A stretch of 8,268 nt of DNA, from contig JAOPUY010000473.1 in assembly GCA_025963265.1 (NCBI GenBank), positions 1 through 8,268 on the forward strand, written 5' to 3'. Below the pieces are notes generated by a model that was given only the letters and a program-made list of their open reading frames with translations, searched no databases and was not told where the DNA came from. The number at the start of each line of letters is the position of its first letter. Positions within the stretch are counted from its first letter, which is position 1. A program made the position numbers and the translations under genes. This stretch comes from Frankiales bacterium. Its GTDB lineage: Bacteria > Actinomycetota > Actinomycetes > Mycobacteriales > Jatrophihabitantaceae. This document shows positions 1-6,709 of the stretch, one piece after another.

Positions 1-1075
1 GGAAGACCTCAAGCGTCTGCGGGCTGTGCCGCATGTACTCCTGGATCCCGAAGTTGTGGATCGCCAAGCCCAGGTGCATCGCCGCGGCCATGCCGACCGG
101 GGACACGTCGGTCGGGCCGTGCATTCCCGATTTGATCTGGTACTGCTCGGCGAAGGACAGCAGCTTGCGCATGGCGGTGATGCCGCCGGTGTGCGTGACG
201 GCCGAGCGGACGTAGTCGATGAGCTGCTCGTTGATCAGGGTGCGGTAGTCCCAGACGGTGTTGAACACCTCGCCGGTCGCCAGCGGGGTGACGGTGTTGG
301 CCCGCACCAGGCGGAAGGCCTCCTGATTCTCAGCCGGCGTGCAGTCTTCCAGCCAGAACAGGTCGAAGGGCTCGAGCAGCCGCCCTAGCCGTCCGGCCTC
401 CAGCGGCGTCAGCCGGTGGTGGGCGTCGTGCAGCAGGGGCAGTTCGGGGCCGAACTCGTTGCGCACCTGCTCGAAGACGTCGGGCAGGTGCCGCAGGTAG
501 GCCCGGGTGTCCCAGGTCTCCTCGACCGGATGCGCCGAGCGGCGGGCCGGTTCGTAGTCATAGCGCTCGCCGCCCCCGCCGGCCGAGGCGGCGACGCCGT
601 AGACCGAGCCCAGCCCGGGCACCGCGGTCTGGACCCGGACGGCGCGATAGCCGAGTTCGAGGTGCTCGCGAATGGAGTCGAACAGGGCCGGCACGTCGGT
701 GCCGCTGGCGTGCCCGTAGGCCAGCAACCCGGTGCGGCTGCGGCCGCCCAGCAGTTGGTAGAGCGGCAATCCGGCCGTCTTGGCCAGGATGTCCCAGAGG
801 GCGACGTCGACTGCGGCGATGGCGGCCATGGTCACCGGGCCGCGGCGCCAGTAGCCGCCGCGGTAGAGGTATTGCCAGGTGTCCTCGATGCGGCTGGGGT
901 CGCGACCGATCAGCAGCGGGACGAGGTGGTCGCGCAGGTAACTGGCCACCGCCAGCTCGCGTCCGTTGAGAGTGGCGTCGCCGAGTCCGACGACTCCGTC
1001 GCTGGTGGTCAGCCGCAGGGTGACGAAGTTGCGTCCGGGGCTGGTGACCACCACCTCGGCCGATTCGATACGCAT
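1..1075 (-). CDS. manD: ManD/RspA-family sugar-acid dehydratase, enolase superfamily (partial, C-terminus off the left edge)
   Basis: Members of this family dehydrate D-mannonate and/or D-gluconate to 2-keto-3-deoxygluconate in the cytoplasm, using Mg2+. About 358 of roughly 400 residues are present. The N-terminus carries the family hallmarks PGRNFVTL (13-20) and [11 protein letters not shown], then YWRRGPVTM. From memory of the Novosphingobium ManD structure, the expected active-site residues are all in place: R147, Y159, metal ligands D217, E243 and E269, plus H219 in LLHDAHH and H319 in HGPTD. Residues after about 165 are shifted by +7 because of an Ala/Gly-rich insertion (AASAGGGG). P321 stands where the efficient D-mannonate dehydratase has Ala, so D-gluconate or low-efficiency activity is possible. 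I chose the ATG at 1075-1073 because GAGGAGG (1089-1083) lies 7 nt upstream and families start MKI/MRI. An ATG at 1081 overlaps the regulator's stop but sits too close to the SD. Family assignment is secure; exact substrate is not. Confidence 0.93.
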   Translation of the reverse strand, partial: MRIESAEVVVTSPGRNFVTLRLTTSDGVVGLGDATLNGRELAVASYLRDHLVPLLIGRDPSRIEDTWQYLYRGGYWRRGPVTMAAIAAVDVALWDILAKTAGLPLYQLLGGRSRTGLLAYGHASGTDVPALFDSIREHLELGYRAVRVQTAVPGLGSVYGVAASAGGGGERYDYEPARRSAHPVEETWDTRAYLRHLPDVFEQVRNEFGPELPLLHDAHHRLTPLEAGRLGRLLEPFDLFWLEDCTPAENQEAFRLVRANTVTPLATGEVFNTVWDYRTLINEQLIDYVRSAVTHTGGITAMRKLLSFAEQYQIKSGMHGPTDVSPVGMAAAMHLGLAIHNFGIQEYMRHSPQTLEVF

Positions 1076-1077
1076 GC

Positions 1078-1806
1078 TCATTCCTCCTCGTATTCGGACG
1101 CGATCTTGACCACGGCCTCGATGGCCTCGGTGAGGATCTCGGTCATGGCCACCCGGGCTCGGATCGGGTCGCGCAGCTGAATCGCGTGCGCCACCTCGAT
1201 GTGCAGCCGGATCGCCGCTTCCTCCGGATGGTGGGGCATCAGGTGGTGCCGGGTGCGGCCGCTGAGGACCTCGGCCACGACATCGATCAAGCTCGCGAAC
1301 ATCTCGTTGCCCGACGCGGCCAGCAGGGCGCGGTGGAAGTCGATGTCGTGCACCAGATAGCCGTCCAGGTCGCCGGCCCGCCCGGTGGCCGACATGCCGG
1401 CGGCGGCGGTCAGCAACGCGGTCTCCTGTTCGGGCGTGGCCCGACCGGCGGCGAGCTCGGCCGCGACCGGCTCGACTCCGCAGCGCAGCTCGCTCAGCGA
1501 TTGCAGCTGGACCAGCCGGTCGGCGCCGGCCAGGCGCCAGCGGATGATCCGCGGATCGAAGACATTCCAGGCCGCTCGATCGACGACGGTGACGCCCACC
1601 CGGCGCTTGGCCGCGACGACGTTCATCGAGGCCAGGGTGCGGATGGCCTCCCGGATGACGCTGCGCGAGACCGAGAACCGGCGTTCGAGTTCCTCGATGC
1701 GCAGCACGCTGCCGGGCGGGATTGTTCCGAAAACAATCAGCTCGCCCAGCTGGTTGAGCACGCTCTCGTGCAAGTCGGCGGTAGAAATTTTTCTGACCCC
1801 TTGCAT
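1078..1806 (-). CDS. GntR-family (FadR/FCD subfamily) transcriptional regulator
   Basis: This is a 242-residue DNA-binding regulator. Residues about 12-75 form the GntR winged helix: [31 protein letters not shown], then the recognition region [16 protein letters not shown] (45-60). The wing ends at about V74. [13 protein letters not shown] (80-92) resembles the linker of DgoR-like regulators of sugar-acid genes. Residues about 98-230 are an all-helical FCD ligand-binding domain, with D154 and H158 (DIDFH) and H202 as likely metal ligands. The final His often seen in an MxxHL helix is replaced here (MTEIL), so metal binding may be altered. It is transcribed away from the fusion gene and just upstream of the dehydratase. 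Probable role: local repressor responding to a sugar acid or a keto-deoxy product; the effector is inferred. The ATG at 1806 has no good SD, so translation may be leaderless or weak. Confidence 0.93.
   Translation of the reverse strand: MQGVRKISTADLHESVLNQLGELIVFGTIPPGSVLRIEELERRFSVSRSVIREAIRTLASMNVVAAKRRVGVTVVDRAAWNVFDPRIIRWRLAGADRLVQLQSLSELRCGVEPVAAELAAGRATPEQETALLTAAAGMSATGRAGDLDGYLVHDIDFHRALLAASGNEMFASLIDVVAEVLSGRTRHHLMPHHPEEAAIRLHIEVAHAIQLRDPIRARVAMTEILTEAIEAVVKIASEYEEE
1083..1089 (-). promoter_or_regulatory. Shine-Dalgarno for the dehydratase, inside the end of the regulator gene
   Basis: Read on the minus strand the sequence is GAGGAGG. It encodes the C-terminal Glu run of the GntR protein and lies 7 nt upstream of the ATG at 1075-1073, but only 1 nt from the ATG at 1081-1079. 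The spacing decides the start in favour of 1075. The arrangement predicts translational coupling of regulator and dehydratase. Confidence 0.8.
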
Positions 1807-1869
1807 TAATCATATCTTTGGTGTTCTGTTCGTTTATTAGATCAGATGATTGAACGAAAGGCGAGGATC
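1807..1869. promoter_or_regulatory. Divergent intergenic promoter/operator region
   Basis: This 63-bp gap is the only distinctly AT-rich stretch in the window and separates two divergent transcription units. It should hold both promoters and the GntR binding site. Visible symmetry: TTCGTT (1829-1834) faces AACGAA (1853-1858) across 18 bp; AATCAT (1808-1813) faces ATGATT (1846-1851); and ATCA-GA-TGAT (1841-1850) is a short palindrome. TTAGAT (1837-1842) is a weak rightward -10 candidate without a convincing -35. The right-hand repeat arm touches the SD of the fusion gene, so a bound regulator could block both transcription and ribosome access. That this region is regulatory is likely; the exact operator is uncertain. 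Confidence 0.55.
1857..1866 (+). promoter_or_regulatory. Shine-Dalgarno deciding the fusion gene start
   Basis: The sequence AAAGGCGAGG lies just before the ATG at 1870; AAAGG is 8 nt from it and GAGG is 3 nt from it. The alternative in-frame ATG at 1846 has no SD and would lie within the repeats of the operator region. The start at 1870 also gives MPDLPSEHFVVMGVAG, which fits the usual short gluconokinase N-terminus. Confidence 0.75.
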
Positions 1870-3765
1870 ATGCCCGACCTACCAAGCGAACACTTCGTCG
1901 TTATGGGGGTTGCCGGCGCCGGCAAGTCGACCGTGGGCCGGTTGCTCGCCCACCGCCTGGGGATCCCATATGCCGACGCCGACGACTTCCACTCCCCGGC
2001 GGCCATCGCCAAGATGCAGCGGGGTGCGGCCTTGACCGACGCCGATCGCGAACCGTGGCTCGAGCGGATCGGGCGCTGGCTAGCCAGTCAGGACGCGGCC
2101 GTCGTCAGCTGCTCGGCGCTGCGGCGCAGCTACCGCGACACCGTGCGCAGCCTCGCGCCCTCAGCCTTCTTCGTGCACCTGGCCGGCGATCAGACCGTGG
2201 TCACCTCGCGCGTGCAAGACCGCGACGACCACTTCATGCCGGCCTCCCTCGTCGGCTCGCAGTACACCGAACTCGAGCCGCTGGAGCCCGACGAGGCCGG
2301 CCTGACCGTGGATCTGACCGCAGCGCCAGAGGCCATCGCCGACACCGTGTTGGCCGAGCTGGGCCGGGCCGCCGCGACCGGCTCGGGGAGCGGCACGCTG
2401 CCCTACCAGCGGCAGCTGCCGGTCCGAAGCAGCTATGACGTCGTGGTCGTCGGCGGCGGCCCGGCCGGCATCGCAGCCGCGGTCGCCTCGGCCCGCGTCG
2501 GCGCACGCACCCTGCTCATCGAGCAGAACGGCTACCTCGGCGGCAACCTGACCGCCGGCCTAGTCGGTCCGTGCATGACCTCGTACTCCCTCGATGGATC
2601 CGTGCAACTAATCCGCGGGGTGTTCGACGAGCTCGTGCTGCGCATGGAGCAGCAGGGCGCGGCGATCCATCCGTCCAAGGTCCCGGCCGGCAGCGCCTAT
2701 GCCGGCTTCATCATGTTCGGCCACGACAAGGTCACCCCCTTCGAGCCGGAAGCGGTCAAGTCGGTCGCCCTGCAGCTGTGCCAGGAGGCCGGCGTCGACC
2801 TGCTCCTGCACACCTTCGTCCCCGACGTGCTCGTCTCCGACGGCACGGTCAGCGCCGTGGTGTGCGCTAGCAAGAGCGGCCTCGAGCTCGTCCCGGCGAC
2901 CGTCGTCGTCGACTGCTCGGCCGACGCCGACGTGGCCACCCGGGCTGGCGCCGCGGTCGTCACCGGCCGCAGCTCCGACGGCCTGACCCAGCCGATGACG
3001 CTGTTTTTCCGAGTGGAGAACGTCGCCGACGAGGAGGTGGAGCGCTACGTCCACGAGCATCCCGAGGACGCCCGTCCGTACGCCTCGCTGGTGACGGCTG
3101 GTCGCGAGGCCGGCCGGTTCCCCTCGCCGCGACGCGGGGTCGGCATGTACAAGACGCTGCGACCGGGGGTCTGGCGCATCAACCCCACCCGCGTGCTCGG
3201 GCAGGACGGCACCGACGTCACCGACCTGACCGCGGCCGAGATCGAGGGGCGCCGCCAGGTCGACGCGCTGCTCGAGTTCTTCCGGGCCGACCTGCCCGGC
3301 TTCGCCGACTGCCGCTTGCTCGACACCGCGGCCACCATCGGCGTCCGCGAGACCCGGCGGATCGTCGGCGATCACGTGCTGACGTTGGAGGACCTCCAGT
3401 CCGGGCAGCACTTCGAAGACACCATCGCGTTGGCCGGCTACCCGGTCGACATCCACGACCCGACCGGGGCCGGCGGCGGCGTGGACGAGTCCTACCGGAC
3501 CGCGAACGCCTACTGCATCCCGTACCGGAGCCTGCTGCCGGTCGGCATCGACAACGTCGTCGTGGCCGGCCGGTGCATCTCGGCCACCCACGAGGCGTTG
3601 GCCGCGATCCGGGTCATGCCACCGTCCTTCGCCATGGGCGAGGCCGCCGGAACGGCGGCCGCGCTCGCGGTCCGAGCCGGGATTGCGCCCCGGCAGGTCG
3701 ATGTGACCGAACTGAAAAAGCAACTCGTGGCGCAGGGCGCCTATCTCGGAGAGGACGTCGCATGA
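1870..3765 (+). CDS. gntK: Gluconokinase (GntK)–FAD-dependent oxidoreductase (PF12831-type) fusion
   Basis: This 631-residue protein joins two complete enzymes. Residues about 8-165 are a full gluconokinase, which phosphorylates D-gluconate with ATP to 6-phosphogluconate. Visible motifs are Walker A GVAGAGKST (13-21), DADDFH (36-41), KMQRG, LTDADREPWL, SCSALRRSYRD (80-90), DDHFMPASL (119-127) and LEPLEPDE. A short flexible Ala/Gly/Ser linker (167-175) follows. Residues about 177-631 are a full-length FAD oxidoreductase: its usual pre-Rossmann lead YQRQLPVRSSYD, dinucleotide motif GGGPAG (195-200) with E218 for the ribose, YLGGNLTAG, and C-terminal AGRCISATHEA (566-576) and RVMPPSFAMGEAAGTAA. 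Its substrate is unknown. Kinase genes of this family normally stand alone at about 165-175 residues. There is no stop or frameshift at the join, and GC-rich codon use is continuous. The stop overlaps the next gene's ATG. Both domain assignments are firm; the joint function is inference. Confidence 0.93.
   Translation: MPDLPSEHFVVMGVAGAGKSTVGRLLAHRLGIPYADADDFHSPAAIAKMQRGAALTDADREPWLERIGRWLASQDAAVVSCSALRRSYRDTVRSLAPSAFFVHLAGDQTVVTSRVQDRDDHFMPASLVGSQYTELEPLEPDEAGLTVDLTAAPEAIADTVLAELGRAAATGSGSGTLPYQRQLPVRSSYDVVVVGGGPAGIAAAVASARVGARTLLIEQNGYLGGNLTAGLVGPCMTSYSLDGSVQLIRGVFDELVLRMEQQGAAIHPSKVPAGSAYAGFIMFGHDKVTPFEPEAVKSVALQLCQEAGVDLLLHTFVPDVLVSDGTVSAVVCASKSGLELVPATVVVDCSADADVATRAGAAVVTGRSSDGLTQPMTLFFRVENVADEEVERYVHEHPEDARPYASLVTAGREAGRFPSPRRGVGMYKTLRPGVWRINPTRVLGQDGTDVTDLTAAEIEGRRQVDALLEFFRADLPGFADCRLLDTAATIGVRETRRIVGDHVLTLEDLQSGQHFEDTIALAGYPVDIHDPTGAGGGVDESYRTANAYCIPYRSLLPVGIDNVVVAGRCISATHEALAAIRVMPPSFAMGEAAGTAAALAVRAGIAPRQVDVTELKKQLVAQGAYLGEDVA
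3748..3754 (+). promoter_or_regulatory. Shine-Dalgarno for the HyuA-like gene
   Basis: GGAGAGG lies 7 nt before the ATG at 3762, within the last codons of the fusion gene. It fixes the start at 3762 and excludes a much longer upstream extension that would overlap the fusion gene by about 190 nt in another frame. Confidence 0.85.
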
Positions 3766-5918
3766 CCAGCTCGCGTATTCGGGTCGGCATCGACGTCGGT
3801 GGCACCTTCACCGACGCGGTGGCGATCGACGCCGACACCCTGGAGCTCATCGGCCAGGCCAAGGTGCGCACCACCCATCGGGACGAGGACGGGGTGGCAC
3901 GCGGCATCGTGCAGGCGTTGGAGGAGCTGCTGAGCACCATCGACGCCACCGCGGCCGACATCGGCTTCCTCGCCCACGGCACGACCCAGGCCACCAATGC
4001 CTTGCTGGAAGGCGATGTGGCGACCGTCGGCATCGTCGGAGCCGGCCGGGGGCTGGAGGGCAAGCGGGCCGCGCAGCTGGTGCGGCTCGGCCAGATCGAG
4101 CTGGCCCCCGGGCGGAATCTGCCGATGCACTCGGCGTTCTGGCGAATCCCCGCCGCCGGCGAGGTCTCCGACCTGCCCGCGGTCATCGCCGGCCTGAGCA
4201 AGGCCGGGGCCGAGGTCATCGTCGGAGCCGAGGCTTACAGCGTCGATGACGAGACCCACGAAACGCAGATCACCACCGAGGCCCGCAACCAGGGGCTGCT
4301 GGCGACCGGCACCCACGAGATCACCAAGCTCTACGGGCTGCGGCGGCGCACCCGGACCGCGGTCGTCAACGCCAGCATCCTGCCGCGGATGCTGGCCACC
4401 GCCGACATGGTCGCGGGCTCCATCGGCAAGGCCGGCATCACCGCGCCGCTGATGGTGATGCGGTGCGACGGCGGTGTGATGTCGCTGGATGAGATGCGCC
4501 GCCGGCCGCTGCTGACCATCTTGTCCGGACCGGCGGCGGGGGTGGCCGGCGCGCTGATGAACGAGCGGATCACCGACGGCGTCTTCCTCGAGACCGGTGG
4601 CACCTCGACCGACATCAGCGTGATCAAGCAGGGCCGGGTCACCGTCCGCTACGCGCAGATCGGTGGCCACGACACCTACCTGTCCTCGCTCGACGTGCGC
4701 ACGGTCGGCGTCGGCGGCGGCTCGATGATCCGGCTGAGCAACGGTCGGGTCAGCGACGTCGGCCCGCGCAGCGCGCACATCGCCGGGTTCGACTACTGCT
4801 GCTACGCCGAGGCGGGCGCGCTGGCCGGGGCCAAGCTGGTCACCACCGCCCCGCTGCCGGGCGACCCGGCCGACTACGTGCTGCTCGAGACCCCGGATGG
4901 CACCCGCTACGCGCTGACCGTGACCTGCGCGGCCAACCTCCTCGGGCTGGTGCCGGCCTCGGACTACGCCTACACCGACAACTCGGCGGCCCGGGTCGGC
5001 TTCGAAATACTCGGCCGGGAACTGAAGATGACGGCCGAGGCGGCGGCCGAGGCCGTCCTGGCCAAGGCCAGCTCGCGCGTCGCGGTCGTGGTCGAGGCGC
5101 TGCTCAAGCACTACGAGCTGCCCAACGACCGAGTGGTGCTCGTCGGCGGCGGGGGCGGCGCGGCCACGGTCACGCCACACTTGGCCAACACCCTCAAGCT
5201 GCCGCACCGGATCGCCGCCCACAACGAGGTGATCAGCCCGCTCGGGGTCGCCATGGCCCTGGTGCGCGAGTCGGTCGAGCGGATCATCCCCAACCCATCG
5301 CAGGAAGACGTGCTCAGCGTCCGCAGCGAGGCCGAGCGAACCGTGCTCGCCCAAGGCGCGGCGGCCGAGTCGATCGAAGTGGACGTCGAGATCGACTCGC
5401 GCCGCAGCGTCGTTCGAGCCACCGCGACCGGCGCGACGCAGCTTCGCACCACCGACCGCGGTCGGGCCGGCGCGGCCGAGGCGGAGACCCGGGCCGCGGC
5501 GGCCAAGACGCTGCGGACGACGCCCAACGAACTGCGCTTGGTCGGGAGCACCCCGCAGATGCGGGTCTACGGCGGAACGGTGCGCCGCTCCGGGGTGTTC
5601 GGCCTACTCGGCTCGCAGGCCGACGCCGTGGCCGTGGTCGATCGGGACGGTTCGGTCGTCTACTCCAGCCGCGACGCCACCTGGTCCCAGTCCGACGTGG
5701 GCACGGCTCGGGCCGGTCTGCTCGAGCTGCTGTCCGAGCACACCGATTACAGCAGCGGGGCCCCACGGATTCCCGCGATGCGGATGGTGCTGGGCGGTCG
5801 CCTGATCAACCTGGCCGGGCTGCTCACCGCCGACCAGGTGGTCAGCATGGCCGGCACTGACCTGGCCAACCGGCCGTCGGATGAAGCGGCGGTCCTCATC
5901 GCGGAGCTGAACCGATGA
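3762..5918 (+). CDS. hyuA: Hydantoinase/oxoprolinase A-family (HyuA-like) ASKHA-fold protein, without HyuB
   Basis: This 718-residue cytoplasmic protein belongs to the family that uses ATP to activate and open lactams or hydantoins, or to activate substrates for carboxylation. ASKHA phosphate-1 motif VGIDVGGTFTDA lies at 8-19, LAHGTTQATNAL at 70-81, ILSGPAAGVAGA around 253-264, phosphate-2 ETGGTSTDIS at 277-286, VGVGGGS at 315-321, and the adenosine-binding glycine run LVGGGGGAA at 460-468. The usual phosphate-2 form is DMGGTSTD; here Asp is replaced by Glu (E277) and Met by Thr. The last 180 residues or so have no HyuA C-terminal signature I recognise. The ATG overlaps the preceding stop (ATGA), and the stop overlaps the next ATG, so translation is probably coupled. 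No HyuB subunit follows, unlike bacterial hydantoinase and acetone-carboxylase operons. Family is clear; substrate is unknown. Confidence 0.9.
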   Translation: MTSSRIRVGIDVGGTFTDAVAIDADTLELIGQAKVRTTHRDEDGVARGIVQALEELLSTIDATAADIGFLAHGTTQATNALLEGDVATVGIVGAGRGLEGKRAAQLVRLGQIELAPGRNLPMHSAFWRIPAAGEVSDLPAVIAGLSKAGAEVIVGAEAYSVDDETHETQITTEARNQGLLATGTHEITKLYGLRRRTRTAVVNASILPRMLATADMVAGSIGKAGITAPLMVMRCDGGVMSLDEMRRRPLLTILSGPAAGVAGALMNERITDGVFLETGGTSTDISVIKQGRVTVRYAQIGGHDTYLSSLDVRTVGVGGGSMIRLSNGRVSDVGPRSAHIAGFDYCCYAEAGALAGAKLVTTAPLPGDPADYVLLETPDGTRYALTVTCAANLLGLVPASDYAYTDNSAARVGFEILGRELKMTAEAAAEAVLAKASSRVAVVVEALLKHYELPNDRVVLVGGGGGAATVTPHLANTLKLPHRIAAHNEVISPLGVAMALVRESVERIIPNPSQEDVLSVRSEAERTVLAQGAAAESIEVDVEIDSRRSVVRATATGATQLRTTDRGRAGAAEAETRAAAAKTLRTTPNELRLVGSTPQMRVYGGTVRRSGVFGLLGSQADAVAVVDRDGSVVYSSRDATWSQSDVGTARAGLLELLSEHTDYSSGAPRIPAMRMVLGGRLINLAGLLTADQVVSMAGTDLANRPSDEAAVLIAELNR

Positions 5919-6709
5919 GCCGCCGCGGCAGTGCCCTCCCGCCGCTCACGGCCGAGCAATTGCGCCTAGCGCTGACCCTGTCGGCCGAGGACGTCCGGTC
6001 GGCCTGCGCTCCGTTGGCCGATCTGTCCGAGGCCGAGCTCGGCGCTCAGCTGCTGCGGGCCGTCGCGCTGCACGCCCAGCGTTCGGCGGCCGAGCTGACC
6101 GAGTGGGCTCGGATCTGCCTGGACTTCGGTCGCGAGCTGGCCGCGGCCGCCCCGGATTCCGGGGACTCACTCGAGTGGGCGGCCGCGCACGGCATCGAGG
6201 TCGTCGAGCAGGACGCGGACGTCCCGGCGAACATGGTGATCGCGCAGTACACGACCCGCCCCGCCCGCATCGTGCTCTATCCCCAGACGCTGGACTTCGC
6301 CGAGGCGGTCATCGACACCCTCGGCTGGCGGGCGCAGTTCGGGCCCGACCCGGTGCGGCAGCTGGCCATCGAGCACGAGATCGCGCACCGGCTCATCGAC
6401 GGGCCGGCGGCCCGCGAGCTCAAGCGACGACTGCGATTGACCTCCCTGCGGGTCGGCCGATTCGCCGTGCTGGGCCACGTGGTCGGCGCCGATGAGCTCG
6501 TCTGTCACTCCTACGCCCAGTCGCGTTCGCCCTTCCCGGGCGGCTCGTCACTGGCCCTGGCCGTGGCTTTGAACCGGGCCGCGCGCATCGCGATCCGCAC
6601 CGCGCGCCCGCCCGCGCCGCCACCGCTGTCTCTCACCCCAACTCCAACCCAAACCCCGACCCCGCCCGCGGGCAACCCGAGTCGAAGGAGCCTGCCATGG
6701 GCATCGTGA
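5915..6709 (+). CDS. Uncharacterised protein with zincin-like HEIAH motif
   Basis: I do not recognise this 264-residue protein as a named family. The N-terminal part (1-90) looks helical and Leu/Ala/Glu-rich, with no signal peptide or membrane segment, so it should be cytoplasmic. A central region (about 95-130, GIEVVEQDADVPANMVIAQY) precedes the motif HEIAH at 154-158, which fits the HExxH zinc site of metallopeptidases. E194 in GADELVCHSYAQ, 40 residues after the first His, is a plausible third ligand, loosely as in ImmA/IrrE-type gluzincins. The last 33 residues or so are a low-complexity Pro/Thr tail (TPTPTQTPTPP) of doubtful function, overlapping the next gene by 13 nt. The start is supported by the ATGA overlap with the HyuA-like stop and GGAG 8 nt upstream. 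Its place in a coupled operon suggests it acts with the HyuA-like protein, for example as a hydrolase or maturation factor; this is inference. Confidence 0.78.
   Translation: MSRRGSALPPLTAEQLRLALTLSAEDVRSACAPLADLSEAELGAQLLRAVALHAQRSAAELTEWARICLDFGRELAAAAPDSGDSLEWAAAHGIEVVEQDADVPANMVIAQYTTRPARIVLYPQTLDFAEAVIDTLGWRAQFGPDPVRQLAIEHEIAHRLIDGPAARELKRRLRLTSLRVGRFAVLGHVVGADELVCHSYAQSRSPFPGGSSLALAVALNRAARIAIRTARPPAPPPLSLTPTPTQTPTPPAGNPSRRSLPWAS
6648..6667 (-). other. Potential G-quadruplex (minus strand) / i-motif (plus strand)
   Basis: The minus strand reads four G runs of 3, 4, 4 and 3 separated by loops of 1, 2 and 3 nt, which satisfies the canonical G-quadruplex pattern. Another G4 run lies 8 nt farther on (6639-6636). 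It falls in the Pro/Thr tail codons, 30-50 nt before the permease start. G runs are on the template strand, so any effect would be on transcription rather than on mRNA folding. Confidence 0.5.
6684..6690 (+). promoter_or_regulatory. Shine-Dalgarno for the permease
   Basis: GAAGGAG lies 6 nt before the ATG at 6697, inside the tail of the preceding gene. It sets the permease start and implies the preceding stop at 6707-6709 lies past the permease start codon. Confidence 0.8.

Noticed and set aside
416..1180. Plus-strand open frame of 254 codons
   Set aside because: It lies antisense to the dehydratase and the end of the GntR gene, both of which have clear family motifs. Long opposite-strand frames are expected at this GC content.
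1809..1814. TATGAT on the minus strand as a -10 box for the GntR gene
   Set aside because: It ends 2 nt before the ATG at 1806, so transcription would start inside the gene, and no -35 lies 17 nt upstream.
1846..1869. Earlier in-frame ATG for the gluconokinase fusion
   Set aside because: It has no SD, lies in the putative operator, and adds residues not expected before the kinase core.
2608..3723. Minus-strand open frame of 371 codons
   Set aside because: Antisense to the FAD oxidoreductase domain. Its product is rich in G, R, D and V with no recognisable motif.
3573..3761. Upstream extension of the HyuA-like frame
   Set aside because: It would overlap the conserved C-terminus of the fusion gene by about 190 nt, and its product is Arg/Gly-rich. 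The ATG at 3762 has a good SD and starts just before the ASKHA motif.
3741..5354. Minus-strand open frame of 537 codons
   Set aside because: Antisense shadow of the HyuA-like gene, low complexity with many H, G, D and R residues, and no domain signature.
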